From assembly GCF_037969765.1 (NCBI RefSeq), contig NZ_CP150207.1, forward strand, positions 1,598,001-1,662,000: a stretch of DNA of 64,000 bases, given 5' to 3'. The DNA comes from Paenibacillus sp. FSL W8-0186. GTDB taxonomy: Bacteria > Bacillota > Bacilli > Paenibacillales > Paenibacillaceae. The notes below the pieces were generated by a model. That model made no database searches. It saw only the letters and a list, made by a program, of their open reading frames with translations, and was not told the DNA's origin. Below are positions 52,431 through 62,342 of the stretch, one piece after another (the first letter of the stretch is position 1; each line of letters opens with the position of its first letter). A program made the position numbers and the translations under genes.

Positions 52431-53346
52431 TCGCTGCAGCCGATTCCAGTTCCGGATATTGAAAATGGAAACCGTGCTGCAAAGCCGCTTGGGGCAGGAC
52501 CCTTTGTCCTTCCAGCAGCAGAACGGACATTTCACCAAGCATCGTCCTTAATGCGAAGGCTGGCAGTGGAAGCCAGTATGGCCTGCGGTGAACCCGGCTG
52601 ACAATCCTGCCGAATTCGTCATTGGTCACGGGGTTTGGGCTTACTGCGTTGACAGCGCCTTCGACTTCCGAATGCTTCACACAGAAATCGATCAACGCTA
52701 CGATATCTTGGATATGAATCCAGGGGACCCACTGTCTGCCAGACCCGATTTTACCGCCAGCTCCAAACAGAATAGGAAGGCGCATGAGTGGATAGGCTCC
52801 GCCCTTATTACCGAGCACTACGCCCGTACGCAGCTTTACGAGCCGAATACCACGAAAACCATCCTCCGCAGCGGTTTCCCACTGTCGGGTCACGTTTGCG
52901 AGAAAGTCATCCGCTTCAGGCTGGGAGTTCTCATCAAATGTATCCGTTAGAGATGTTCCGTATATTCCAACGGCCGAGCCTTGAATGATAACTTCAGGTT
53001 TGCTGTTCAAAGACTGTACCCATTTAGCCGTCAAATCGGTTGTTTGCAGCCTCGAATGCAAAATGCTGTCTTTGGCTCTGCCGGTCCAGCGCTGATTCAG
53101 GGAAGTGCCGGCGAGGTTGACAACTGCATCCACCTCGATCCCGCGCGAAGAAGGCTGTGCAAGCTGCTCCCAGGTCAGGTAGTCAAGGGGAGCGGCCCCC
53201 TCTCTAGCTTGAGACTTGGGATCACCTTGGCTGTGCTGCTCGGGCTTGCCGCGCGTGATGACCGCAACATGATGTCCCTGCTGCTGCCAATAGGAGGCTA
53301 AAGCGTTCCCGATGAATCCCGTTCCCCCGGTAATATAGATTTTCAT
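52411..53346 (-). CDS. TIGR01777/YfcH-family NAD-dependent epimerase
   Basis: A 311-residue atypical SDR. ITGGTGFIGNALA at residues 4-16 is the cofactor loop; VDAVVNLAGTSLNQRWT and GSAVGIYGTS replace the usual SDR landmarks, as in the YfcH/SDR39U1 family; GRQWVPWIHIQDIVALI and a C-terminal DUF1731-like part follow. Start at ATG 53346 with AGGAGGG; the longer frame from 53382 has no site. Cellular role not settled. Confidence 0.88.
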   Translation of the reverse strand: MKIYITGGTGFIGNALASYWQQQGHHVAVITRGKPEQHSQGDPKSQAREGAAPLDYLTWEQLAQPSSRGIEVDAVVNLAGTSLNQRWTGRAKDSILHSRLQTTDLTAKWVQSLNSKPEVIIQGSAVGIYGTSLTDTFDENSQPEADDFLANVTRQWETAAEDGFRGIRLVKLRTGVVLGNKGGAYPLMRLPILFGAGGKIGSGRQWVPWIHIQDIVALIDFCVKHSEVEGAVNAVSPNPVTNDEFGRIVSRVHRRPYWLPLPAFALRTMLGEMSVLLLEGQRVLPQAALQHGFHFQYPELESAAANLKTRQ

Positions 53347-53442
53347 AGCGATCCCTCCTAGAAATTTTTCCGCGATAGTCATAAGAAAAACATCCGGCTA
53401 GCGGGCGTTCTTCAGACGTCGCGACCGGATGTATAATTTGTT

Positions 53443-53916
53443 CTATTTGTTGATCAAATGCTGATAGGGGCGGTAGTCGATATTGCTCTTTTCCAAAAAG
53501 TTCATCAGGAATTTGTAATCCCGCTTTGGCGTCGCTACGATATAGCCTTTGATACAGTGATCCTGCGTAACCTCGGAAGCTTCCTCCTGCAGGGCAATTT
53601 TGCCGATTTCCGCGGCAATCGAATGCTTGGCGATATCCCGGAACGGGGTAGGTACGGGCTGTACCAGTAGATCAAGGAATGCCTTCGCTTCATCCGTCCA
53701 CAAATGCCGGCTTTTCTCGACCCAATGATTTTGCCAATCAAGCTTGGACATGCCGTCCGCCTTGGGGAGCACCTTCAGAAATTTGCGGAACATGAAAAAA
53801 CCGCCGATGCACATGACGCCGAGCATGACGAATCCCCAGAATGCGATCGAGTTCATAAACCAGCGATTCGGCCCTGCCGAAGCCAGTGCAAGCCAAGTGA
53901 TGTTCAAGTGCGGCAT
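53443..53916 (-). CDS. DUF2621-family membrane protein
   Basis: About 157 residues with one N-terminal membrane helix (FWGFVMLGVMCIGGFFMF near residue 26) and a conserved soluble part: DWQNHWVEKSRHLW, VPTPFRDIAKHSIAAEIGKIAL and YIVATPKRDYKFL. Matches the DUF2621 family of Bacillales. ATG 53916 is chosen; GAGGTG lies nine bases before it, and the alternative GTG 53928 is part of that site. Function unknown. Confidence 0.8.
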   Translation of the reverse strand: MPHLNITWLALASAGPNRWFMNSIAFWGFVMLGVMCIGGFFMFRKFLKVLPKADGMSKLDWQNHWVEKSRHLWTDEAKAFLDLLVQPVPTPFRDIAKHSIAAEIGKIALQEEASEVTQDHCIKGYIVATPKRDYKFLMNFLEKSNIDYRPYQHLINK

Positions 53917-54052
53917 CGATTCATTCACCTCGAATAATTAGTCCTTAAAACCCTTCAATCTTTAAGAATTATACCTTATTTGTGGATTTATATCGATATT
54001 CAAGATAAAATAGGTTTGTTTAAAGAACGTTGTCCATAAGGGGGATAAAGAA

Positions 54053-55168
54053 ATGTTAAAAATAGGTTCGCATGTCTCGTTCTCGGACAAGGGGCTATTA
54101 ACCGCAACGGAGGAGGCCGCATCTTACGGCTCCAGCTCGTTCATGATATATACCGGCGCACCGCAGAATACGCGCCGCAAACCGATCGAATCGATGAATA
54201 TCGAGGACGGCAAGGCCGCGATGGCCGTTGCCGGCATTGACGAAATTGTCGTTCACGCGCCTTATATCATCAATCTGGGCTCTTATAAGTCGAACACGTA
54301 CCAGCTGGCAGTAGACTTCCTGCAAGAGGAAATCCGCCGCACCCATGCGCTGGGCGTGCGAAATATCGTGCTTCACCCGGGCGCATTCACGGATAAAGAT
54401 GCCGAATACGGCATTAACCGGATCGCCGAAGGCTTGAATGAGGTGTTGAACGGAACAGATGAAACGGAAGTTAACATCGCGTTGGAAACGATGGCTGGCA
54501 AAGGGACGGAAATGGGACGCAGCTTCGAGGAAATCGCCGCGATCATCGATAAAGTCCAGCGTAATGAGCGTCTGACGATTTGCTTGGACACCTGCCACAT
54601 CCATGATGCCGGCTACGATATCGTCAATGATCTCGACGGCGTGCTGCACCAGTTCGATCAGCTGGTCGGCTTGAACCGGATCGCCGTCGTGCACGTCAAT
54701 GACAGTAAAAACCCGATGGGGGCGCGGAAAGACCGCCATACGCCCGTCGGAACCGGATGGATCGGATTCGAGGCGCTTAACCGCGTGGTGCATCACGAAT
54801 TGCTGCAGGGGCGTCCGTTTATTCTGGAGACGCCTTGGATCGGCAAGGAAGCCAAAACCCAGCGGCCGATGTATGAAGTCGAAATCGCCCTGCTTCGGGG
54901 GAGCGTGCCTGAGAGATTCGGCGATTCCTTCCTGTCGGAAATAGAGATGCTGAGCAGCTTCTTTGCAAAACGCGATATTGAACAGCGTGCGTTCGTGCTG
55001 GATACCTGGAAATTGCTCAAGGATGACGCCAAAGCAAGAAAGGCGGATCCGCGCGAACCGCTGGAGCGCCTCTATGATCTCGTATTGGAAGCCAATTTGT
55101 TCCCGGATTACAGCGAGGAGCAAATCAATTTCCGGCTGATCGGCTGGCTTGCAGCCAAAGGCCTGTAA
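54053..55168 (+). CDS. nfo: Endonuclease IV (Nfo) with C-terminal extension
   Basis: A 371-residue TIM-barrel AP endonuclease, longer than the usual ~280-300. Zinc ligands are visible in [65 protein letters not shown] and FILETPW. The family barrel ends near residue 285; about 85 extra residues follow, beginning near [13 protein letters not shown] and ending WLAAKGL, predicted helical. Incises DNA at abasic sites. GGGGGA before the ATG. The extension may be lineage-specific or a substrate/partner domain. Confidence 0.9.
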   Translation: MLKIGSHVSFSDKGLLTATEEAASYGSSSFMIYTGAPQNTRRKPIESMNIEDGKAAMAVAGIDEIVVHAPYIINLGSYKSNTYQLAVDFLQEEIRRTHALGVRNIVLHPGAFTDKDAEYGINRIAEGLNEVLNGTDETEVNIALETMAGKGTEMGRSFEEIAAIIDKVQRNERLTICLDTCHIHDAGYDIVNDLDGVLHQFDQLVGLNRIAVVHVNDSKNPMGARKDRHTPVGTGWIGFEALNRVVHHELLQGRPFILETPWIGKEAKTQRPMYEVEIALLRGSVPERFGDSFLSEIEMLSSFFAKRDIEQRAFVLDTWKLLKDDAKARKADPREPLERLYDLVLEANLFPDYSEEQINFRLIGWLAAKGL

Positions 55169-55240
55169 ATCACAGCATAAAATAGAATCAAGACCAAAAT
55201 CAGTTGTTTACAATAGTTAGCGGGAGGATTTGAGAGAAAG

Positions 55241-56140
55241 ATGGATATACATGTAAAATCAGGCGCAAGACCTGTCAAACCTTATGAGAATCACCGGGCG
55301 CGGATGTTGATTTCCTGTCCGGACGGGCCTGGTATCGTGGCCGCGGTGTCGGATTTCCTGCATCAGCATGGCGCAAACATCGTGCAGTCGGACCAGTATA
55401 CGATGGATCCCGAAGGCGGCATGTTCTTCATGCGGATCGAATTCGATCTCGAGCGGCTGCATGACAATCTGGCGCAACTAAAGCAGGATTTTGCGGTGAT
55501 TGCCGCCAAATTCGAGATGAAGTGGGAAATCTATCCGCTGAATGAGAAGAAGAAGCTGGCTATTTTTGTCTCGAAAGAGGATCACTGCCTCGTAGAATTG
55601 CTGTGGCAATGGCAGGCCGGGGATCTGGATGCGGAAATTTCCATGGTCATCAGCAATCATCCCGATAATAAAGAATACGTCGAATCGTTCGGCATTCCTT
55701 TCTATCACATTCCGGTTACGCCGGATACGAAGAAGGAAGCCGAGCAGAAGCAGCTGGAACTGGTTAACGGGAAGGTCGATCTAATCGTGCTGGCCAGATA
55801 CATGCAAATTTTGTCCCCTGCTCTGATCGAGCCTTACCGGAACCGGATCATTAATATTCACCACTCGTTCCTGCCGGCCTTCGTAGGCGGCAAACCGTAC
55901 GCCCAAGCCTATGACCGCGGCGTGAAAATCATCGGCGCAACCGCTCATTACGTCACCGAGGAACTGGATGGCGGACCGATTATTGAGCAGGACGTTCAGC
56001 GCGTTAGCCACCGTGATGACGTTGGCGAGCTCAAGCGGATCGGCCGCACTATTGAAAGAGTCGTTCTGGCCCGGGCCGTTAAATGGCATATCGAGGACCG
56101 CATTCTCGTGCATCAGAATAAAACTGTCGTATTCAGCTAA
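55241..56140 (+). CDS. purU: Formyltetrahydrofolate deformylase
   Basis: A 299-residue enzyme that hydrolyses 10-formyl-THF to THF and formate. An N-terminal ACT domain (CPDGPGIVAAVSDFL near residue 28) is followed by a formyltransferase-fold domain with NIHHSFLPAFVGGKPYAQA (active-site Asn and His) and ELDGGPIIEQD (active-site Asp). Normal length is about 280-300. GGGAGG upstream. Confidence 0.95.
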   Translation: MDIHVKSGARPVKPYENHRARMLISCPDGPGIVAAVSDFLHQHGANIVQSDQYTMDPEGGMFFMRIEFDLERLHDNLAQLKQDFAVIAAKFEMKWEIYPLNEKKKLAIFVSKEDHCLVELLWQWQAGDLDAEISMVISNHPDNKEYVESFGIPFYHIPVTPDTKKEAEQKQLELVNGKVDLIVLARYMQILSPALIEPYRNRIINIHHSFLPAFVGGKPYAQAYDRGVKIIGATAHYVTEELDGGPIIEQDVQRVSHRDDVGELKRIGRTIERVVLARAVKWHIEDRILVHQNKTVVFS

Positions 56141-56169
56141 TAGCAAACAAGAATATTAAATTACCTTAA

Positions 56170-56223
56170 CAACTAGAAAGCCGTCTCAGTTGGCATGCCT
56201 GTCATACTGGACGGCTTTAGTTG
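56170..56223 (+). terminator. Terminator after purU
   Basis: CAACTA and AAGCCGTC arms on the left pair with GACGGCTT and TAGTTG on the right; T-poor tail. Confidence 0.6.
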
Positions 56224-56353
56224 TATGTTTTTCGCGGATACTTGTAAGTTGCTGCCGTTTTATGCAGAAAAATAGAAGCCGGCTTGTAAACATTTTGCGG
56301 TTGAATACGTCCTTATATATAGGGTCATTTTCATGATGAGAGGAGAGAATCAT

Positions 56354-58723
56354 TTGTTCTTATATGACAAGAAAAGGGGAACCCTGGCTATGCTGTGGCT
56401 CTTAACCGCCATAATTGCGCTGCTGCCGGGGGTTGTTAGTCCTCAAGCTGTCCATGCGGCGGAGCCGTCGATCAGCATGAAGACGGAAGTCGGCTACGAT
56501 GGCCATTACAAAATTGGAGAATGGACGCCGCTAAAAATTACGCTGACCAGCGACACGGATATTTCCGGGGAACTCGTCGTTCAAACGGAATACCCGTACA
56601 ATTCCAATCGAGCTTCATACGCGGCAAAAGTCGATTTGCCGGCGGGTACACCAAAGGAAGTCACTTTCGGCATCCTAGGAACATCCTTTCATAAAGATAA
56701 CAACTCGATTCGTTTCTATAAAGATTCGGCAGAAAAGGGGAAGTACATCCCCTTTCAAGCTTCGACCCCGTATTTGAATGCCAGCGGGGACAATGGCACC
56801 TTGATCGGTGTTCTCGCTTCGGATCCAGACAGCATGAACTTTCTAAATGTGCTGAACGGCAAGGGGAAGGACGTGAAGGTTATTCCGCTCAAAGCGGAGC
56901 AGCTGCCCGAGGACGGCGTGCTGCTGGAGGGGTTGGATATTCTCGTCATCAACAACTACCCGGCGGGCAATCTCGGGGATAAGCGAACGGATGCGATTAA
57001 AGCGTGGGTGAAGTCAGGGGGAACGCTTGTATTGGGCGGAGGCGCTGGTTATGCGAAAACGGTCCAGGGGCTCGAGGATTTGTCGCCCGTAGACTATTCG
57101 GGCCTTGCCGATGTCACCTCGCTGCAGGAATTGGAGAAAGCGACAGGCAAGTTGATTTCTCTGGATGGGGCCTTCCCTGTTTCGGCTGCCAAGCTGAAGG
57201 AGGGGGCACGAACAATCGTAATAGGCGAGCAGCCGCTGTTCGCCTCCTGGAACGTGAGCAGGGGCAGCGTTATTTATGCCGCTTACGATGTCTCCATGGA
57301 GCCATTGCAATCGTGGTCCGGTCATGCTGATATATGGAATAAGGTACTTCAGCAGCATTCCCCGTTGGCTTCGGCTTCGCAAGGCAATATGCCTGGGAAG
57401 GGGGAATTGGCGCAAAGAATCAACTATTTACTGGACTATTTCCCGAGCCTTACGTTGCCTCCTTATTCCCTGCTGCTCTGGCTGCTGCTGGGATATGCTG
57501 TCATCGTTGCGCCAGGGCTCTATTTCGTACTGAAAAAGCTCGATAAACGCGAGTGGGCCTGGCTGCTCATTCCGGTTATTGCCGTATTAGCCAGCGGTGG
57601 CATCTATGTGGCCGGCACGACGGGGAAAAGCACGCTGCGCACGAACACGCTCAGCATCGTCGAATTGAATGGCCACGGGTATGCCGAGCGAAGCACGTCC
57701 ACGGCATTATTCATCCCGCGAAGCGGCGATTACAAACTAAGCTTTCCGGCTGGCACGCACATCACAGTGCAGCGTGAAGACGGACTTATTTCCGGCGGAC
57801 AGGCGGCTGACTCGGAGCGGCAGCTGATTCGGTTCGGTGACAGCGGTACGTCTGTCGATTTAAAGGGAATGACGCATCGCTCCCTGGCCAAGTTAACCGT
57901 GAGGCAGCTGGAGGACCGGCAGCTGGGCCAGGTGGAGTTCGATATCTCCATTAACGAACAGGGTGTTCCTCAAGGGACAGTGACTAACAAGACTATTGCG
58001 GATTTAACGGACACGGCGATTATTTTGAACGATAAAATGTATCTGCTTGGCGATATCGCCAGAAATCAGACGGCAGCGATTACCTCCTTGCCGTTGACCA
58101 TCAACCACTATGATTACGGCTACTTCATATTTCCTTCCCAGGGCAATCGCCTGGAGGATATGAAGCTGGAGCGGCCCCGCGGTCTCATTAACGCCTATTT
58201 TAGCCGAAACAATATGACGGATAACTATGCCTTTATCGGCTGGAGCCAGGATGAGCTGCTGAATTATGAGGTGAATGGCAAAAAAGTAGCCGCCGACCCG
58301 CTGAACATGTGGGTTCAGCGTATTGAGCCGGAAATCCATAAAGACGGACAGTGGAACATACCTTATGGTTATATCGCGCCTTCCGTCAGCAAGGCGACTT
58401 CCTCGGACTGGGGATACGAAACAAGCCGCAGCATTCATATGTCCGGGGGCGAGATGGAGCTCGAATACACTTTGCCGAATATGAAATATTCGGAGCTTGC
58501 CATGCGCCAGAACAACCGGGGGTACAACATGACCGTGGCGGTATGGAACGCGTCCAAGGGGGAGGCTGAGCCGATCCAATGGAATCAAGGGACAGCGCAG
58601 CTTCCTCAGCCGATCGAGCAATACCTGGTTGGGGGAACAACGCTGCGCCTTATCGTCACGGCGCAGGATTGGAGCAGTTTCGACCTGCCCGAAATCTCTG
58701 TAAAGGGGAGCAGCAGCCAATGA
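56354..58723 (+). CDS. Exported membrane protein of the ABC/MoxR cluster
   Basis: About 789 residues. TTG 56354 is preferred as start because AGAGGAGAG (56338-56346) is correctly spaced; ATG 56333 has no site. A signal peptide ends near VHAAEPS. An external beta-rich domain, then a GATase1-like alpha/beta fold (GLDILVINNYPAG, GGTLVLGGGAGY at about residues 190-240), two or three membrane helices near 370-420 and another large beta-rich domain to the end. Such proteins accompany ABC-2-type transporters and MoxR/DUF58 genes. Function unknown; the catalytic triad of true amidotransferases is not evident. Stop overlaps the ABC ATPase start. Confidence 0.75.
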   Translation: MFLYDKKRGTLAMLWLLTAIIALLPGVVSPQAVHAAEPSISMKTEVGYDGHYKIGEWTPLKITLTSDTDISGELVVQTEYPYNSNRASYAAKVDLPAGTPKEVTFGILGTSFHKDNNSIRFYKDSAEKGKYIPFQASTPYLNASGDNGTLIGVLASDPDSMNFLNVLNGKGKDVKVIPLKAEQLPEDGVLLEGLDILVINNYPAGNLGDKRTDAIKAWVKSGGTLVLGGGAGYAKTVQGLEDLSPVDYSGLADVTSLQELEKATGKLISLDGAFPVSAAKLKEGARTIVIGEQPLFASWNVSRGSVIYAAYDVSMEPLQSWSGHADIWNKVLQQHSPLASASQGNMPGKGELAQRINYLLDYFPSLTLPPYSLLLWLLLGYAVIVAPGLYFVLKKLDKREWAWLLIPVIAVLASGGIYVAGTTGKSTLRTNTLSIVELNGHGYAERSTSTALFIPRSGDYKLSFPAGTHITVQREDGLISGGQAADSERQLIRFGDSGTSVDLKGMTHRSLAKLTVRQLEDRQLGQVEFDISINEQGVPQGTVTNKTIADLTDTAIILNDKMYLLGDIARNQTAAITSLPLTINHYDYGYFIFPSQGNRLEDMKLERPRGLINAYFSRNNMTDNYAFIGWSQDELLNYEVNGKKVAADPLNMWVQRIEPEIHKDGQWNIPYGYIAPSVSKATSSDWGYETSRSIHMSGGEMELEYTLPNMKYSELAMRQNNRGYNMTVAVWNASKGEAEPIQWNQGTAQLPQPIEQYLVGGTTLRLIVTAQDWSSFDLPEISVKGSSSQ

Positions 58724-59658
58724 TCGAGATACGTAATTTAACTAAAACTTACGGCGGTTTCGAAGCGCTGAAGTCGGTGAATATTTCCATTTCCAAAGGA
58801 ACCGTATTCGGCTTTGTCGGGCCGAACGGAGCAGGCAAATCAACGACGATGTCGATCCTGGCAACGCTGCTGCTGCCGACCTCCGGCACGGCATCGGTAG
58901 GCGGCTTCGAGGTGACTGAGCAGCCGCATGAGGTACGCAAGAGAATAGGTTATATGCCGGACTTCTTCGGGGTATACGACCAATTCAGAACGACGGAATA
59001 CCTGCATTTCTACGGAGCCAGTTACGGGATTCCGCGGCCTGAACGCGAGAAGCTTATTCCGCAGCTGCTGGACTTGGTTAATTTAAGCGATAAACGGGAT
59101 GCCTATGTGGACAGCTTGTCCCGCGGCATGAAGCAGCGGCTGTGCCTGGCTCGCTGCCTCGTGCATGACCCGGACGTGCTCATCCTTGATGAGCCGGCAT
59201 CCGGTCTGGATCCGCGGGCGCGGATCGAAATGAGAGAGATTTTGAAAGAGCTGAAGCTGATGGGCAAGACGATTATCATTTCATCGCATATTCTGCCCGA
59301 GCTTGCGGAGATGGTGGATGAGATCGGCGTCATTGAGCACGGTGAGATGGTTGCTCAAGGCAAGGTGGCTGACATTCAAAATCGCCTGCGTGTCAAGCGG
59401 GTGCTGCATATTCGTGTCATGGACCGCGGAGATGAGCTCGCCGCCATGCTGCGGGATGAGCGTCATGTCAGCCAGGTGCTGAGCGACGAAACAGGGGTTC
59501 ATGTGCATTTCGGCGGCGGGGACGCCGAGCAGGCCCAGCTGCTGAACAAAGTCATCGGCGCAGGCTATGGGGTCGTATCTTTCCATGAAGCACAGACGAA
59601 TCTCGAGGATGTATTCCTGGAGATCACGAAGGGGGGCGCGTCAGATGGATTGGCGTAG
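58720..59658 (+). CDS. ABC transporter ATP-binding protein (ABC-2/GldA type)
   Basis: A 312-residue ATPase. GPNGAGKSTTM near residue 35 is Walker A, LSRGMKQRLCLARCL the signature and LILDEPASGLDP Walker B; a C-terminal ~80-residue accessory domain follows. The start is ATG 58720 with GGGGAG upstream, overlapping the previous stop (ATGA). Pairs with the permease at 59645. Confidence 0.92.
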   Translation: MIEIRNLTKTYGGFEALKSVNISISKGTVFGFVGPNGAGKSTTMSILATLLLPTSGTASVGGFEVTEQPHEVRKRIGYMPDFFGVYDQFRTTEYLHFYGASYGIPRPEREKLIPQLLDLVNLSDKRDAYVDSLSRGMKQRLCLARCLVHDPDVLILDEPASGLDPRARIEMREILKELKLMGKTIIISSHILPELAEMVDEIGVIEHGEMVAQGKVADIQNRLRVKRVLHIRVMDRGDELAAMLRDERHVSQVLSDETGVHVHFGGGDAEQAQLLNKVIGAGYGVVSFHEAQTNLEDVFLEITKGGASDGLA

Positions 59659-60586
59659 AATTCTAATCAATCCCGTGATGGATAAGGAGTTCAGACTGAG
59701 AATGCGCACCTCCCGTTCCGCGGTGACGGTGTTGGCATACGTACTGGTCATGGGACTTCTGGCGATGGGCATCATCTATGTCATGATGAGCAGCGGGGCC
59801 GGATTGTCAGGGCGGATCGATCCAGGCACCAGCCGCGTCATGTTCTACGCGCTCAGCATCGCCCAGCTTGTTCTCATCGCATTTATGACGCCTGCGTTAA
59901 CGGCGGGGGTCATAAGCGGGGAGCGGGAGAAGCAGACACTGAACATGCTGCTGACGACACAGCAGAGCTCGTCGACGATTATTTTGAGCAAACTGGTATC
60001 CTCCTTGAGTTTCATGACGCTTGTCATTTTGGCGACGCTGCCTGTGTACAGCATTGCGTTTCTTTACGGGGGAGTCGCCCCGAAGCAGCTTGTATTCGTT
60101 TTTCTGTTTTATTTGTTTATCATGCTGCTGCTCGGTTCGCTGGGTGTGCTGTTCTCTACGCTGTTCAAGCGGACGATCGTCGCGGTCATTATGACTTATG
60201 GCGTAGGGCTTGTTATTTTCCTCATTACCGGGATCGTTTACTTGCTTGCCATGGGCGTAGTTCAAGCTAACTATTATGCTTCAGGGACGACGATGGCGCC
60301 GGATTATTCGTGGATCGGATTCATTCTCGGGCTTAATCCTGCGGGAGCATTGATCAGCATTTTTGAACCTTCGTTTTCGGATTCCATTTTTCTGACGCGG
60401 TGGGGCAGCCAGCAAGCCGGTGCGCCGATCCAGCTGTGGCAGGAGTTCCTGCTTGTATACAGTGTTGTCATTATATTGGCGCTATGGCTGGCCATCCGTT
60501 ATATTCGCCCGGTCAGACGAGCCAGGATCAAGAAGCGGCTGCAGACGGACTGGGAACCGCAGGAGCATGAGCAGGCAGAGAAATAA
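59645..60586 (+). CDS. ABC-2-type transporter permease
   Basis: A 313-residue membrane protein with about six helices (near residues 25-48, 68-90, 115-140, 145-170, 178-205 and 280-300). AGVISGEREKQTLNMLLTT is the conserved coupling-helix region of ABC-2 permeases. Start at ATG 59645 inside the ATPase's last codons. Substrate unknown. Confidence 0.9.
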   Translation: MDWRRILINPVMDKEFRLRMRTSRSAVTVLAYVLVMGLLAMGIIYVMMSSGAGLSGRIDPGTSRVMFYALSIAQLVLIAFMTPALTAGVISGEREKQTLNMLLTTQQSSSTIILSKLVSSLSFMTLVILATLPVYSIAFLYGGVAPKQLVFVFLFYLFIMLLLGSLGVLFSTLFKRTIVAVIMTYGVGLVIFLITGIVYLLAMGVVQANYYASGTTMAPDYSWIGFILGLNPAGALISIFEPSFSDSIFLTRWGSQQAGAPIQLWQEFLLVYSVVIILALWLAIRYIRPVRRARIKKRLQTDWEPQEHEQAEK

Positions 60587-60643
60587 ACAATAGCCGCTTT
60601 AGGTAATGGGTTGCAGAACGATGGAGGAAGGGAGGCGGGCAGC

Positions 60644-62317
60644 ATGAAGGAAATTTACGAGCAGCTTAACATCGTCCGGCGCCGCATGCAGTGGCTCGAA
60701 GCCTGGAAAGGGACCCGCTGCGGACTGCTTGCCGGGCTTGGAGCCGCGCTGCTGTGGCTTGCCGCCGGGCGTTTGTGGCCGCTGGAAGGCTTGCTGTGGC
60801 AAGGGGCGGGGCTAGTCGTGCTCTTTGCGCTGTCCGGGCTGCTATGGGGATACTTTGCCAAACGAGTGTCTTTGCCGGAGGCAGCTCGCATGATGGACCG
60901 GGCGATTGCCGATGAAGAGCCGCGCGACGACATGGCGACGGCTTTGGCGTATGGCGAATCCGACGCGTTAGCGGCAAAATGGCAGCGGGCGCAGGCCGCT
61001 CAATACGGTTCGGCCTACATTAAGGAAATCAAGCGGCGTCTGCCATTCCCGGTTCGCCGTAAATTTTGGCTCTCGGCCGCCTGCCTGTTCATGGCGCTTG
61101 TCATTTTGGCCATCCTGCCGAATCCGATGCAGCAGGAGATCGCGAAGCGCAAGGAGCAAAGGGAGTGGGTGAACGCTCAGCAGCAAGAGACGGAGGAAAA
61201 GCTGATGGAGCTGGAGGCGCGCAAGCTTGAGCCCATCGCGAAGGAGGCGCTGGCGAAGGAAATCGCCGAGCTGCGGCGGGCGCTGGAACTCAGTAAAGAA
61301 CCGGAAGAGGCGCTGGATAGCGTAGAGCATGCGATGAAGAGCTTGAAGGAAATGTCCGACAAAATAGAGCTGAAGCAGCAGGAAATGGAGAAGTGGCTGG
61401 AGGACTGGAAAGCCAATCCGCTTTCCCAGGGCCTGGCGGAGTCGCTGAAGCAGCAAAATCAGCAGAGCCTAAGTGAGAAAATGGAGGAATTCCGAAAAAA
61501 GGCTGCTGCCATGTCCACCGAGGAGCGCAAGCGTCTTGCTGAGGATTTGCAGCAAATTGCAGAGGCCGCTCCTCAGAATGATGAGAAGGCTCAGCGTCTT
61601 GCCGAAGCTCTAAAAAAAGCAGCTGAAGCGCTTGAGAAGGGAAATCCGCAAGAAATAGAGCAGGCTCTGGAGCTGCTGGAGCAAGCGATCCAAGAGAGTA
61701 TGGCCGGCCTGAAATCCGACCTTAACCAAGCTGAGGCTGCCGCCGCTTTGGCCGCCGCGCTGGCTAAGCAAGGGATGGGGCTGGCGGAGCAGATGGCTGC
61801 CTCCGGGCTCGCGGTATCCGATACGTGGAGCATGGGTGGAATCGCCGAGCAGTGGGCCGGCGAAGCTATGCTGGCCGGCGGGGAACCGGGAAGCGGGGCA
61901 TCCGGCGAAGGCGGAGCTGGCGGAAGTTCGGGACAGGGTCAAGGTCAAGGTCAGGGCAGTGGCCAGGGTAGTGGCCAGGGTAGTGGTCAGGGCTCTGGCT
62001 CTGGAAGAGGCAGCGGTAACGGAAGCGGCGGCCAGGGCGCTGGACTCGGCAGCGGCGGGCGCGAGCTCGTGACGACGCCGCGTGATCTGAAGGGCAGCGG
62101 AAACGTTGAGCGGGACAGCGGCGAAATTCACGGCGGCGGCGGAGACGTGCAAAAGGGCGGCAAATCGCCCGTATTTGACGGCGTGAGCCGGCCCTATGAC
62201 GAGGTGTACAGCGACTACGCTGCCGAGGCCAAGCGCTCTCTGGAGCGGAGCGAGCTTCCGATAAGCGTGCAGAGCCTGGTGGAGAGCTATTTTACGGAAA
62301 TAGACCCGGGATATTAG
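60644..62317 (+). CDS. Coiled-coil membrane protein with Gly/Ser-Gln repeats
   Basis: About 557 residues. Membrane helices near residues 28-70 and 135-155 precede a long charged coiled coil (about 160-395, rich in Glu, Lys, Gln, Ala) and a low-complexity tract of GQGQGQGSGQGS type (about 425-475). The C-terminus (VSRPYDEVYSDYAAEAKRSL, SYFTEIDPGY) resembles the end of DUF4175-like proteins. ATG 60644 has GGGAGG upstream. It sits between the ABC permease and MoxR genes; role unknown, probably envelope-related. Confidence 0.75.
   Translation: MKEIYEQLNIVRRRMQWLEAWKGTRCGLLAGLGAALLWLAAGRLWPLEGLLWQGAGLVVLFALSGLLWGYFAKRVSLPEAARMMDRAIADEEPRDDMATALAYGESDALAAKWQRAQAAQYGSAYIKEIKRRLPFPVRRKFWLSAACLFMALVILAILPNPMQQEIAKRKEQREWVNAQQQETEEKLMELEARKLEPIAKEALAKEIAELRRALELSKEPEEALDSVEHAMKSLKEMSDKIELKQQEMEKWLEDWKANPLSQGLAESLKQQNQQSLSEKMEEFRKKAAAMSTEERKRLAEDLQQIAEAAPQNDEKAQRLAEALKKAAEALEKGNPQEIEQALELLEQAIQESMAGLKSDLNQAEAAAALAAALAKQGMGLAEQMAASGLAVSDTWSMGGIAEQWAGEAMLAGGEPGSGASGEGGAGGSSGQGQGQGQGSGQGSGQGSGQGSGSGRGSGNGSGGQGAGLGSGGRELVTTPRDLKGSGNVERDSGEIHGGGGDVQKGGKSPVFDGVSRPYDEVYSDYAAEAKRSLERSELPISVQSLVESYFTEIDPGY
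61930..62035 (+). repeat. Tandem GGTCAGGGC/GGCCAGGGT coding repeats
   Basis: Six- and twelve-base units such as CAGGGTAGTGGC repeat in tandem and encode the Gly-Ser-Gln tract. Confidence 0.8.
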
Positions 62318-62342
62318 TTGAGGATGAGGAGAAGGGGGACTT

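Noticed and set aside
54098..55123. 341-codon open frame antisense to nfo
   Set aside because: It lies wholly opposite a gene with clear catalytic motifs, has no ribosome site, and is rich in His, Arg and Gln as expected of an antisense shadow.
61930..62035. Possible CRISPR or minisatellite
   Set aside because: Repeats are short, contiguous and in frame within a gene, without spacers. I saw no CRISPR array anywhere in the window.
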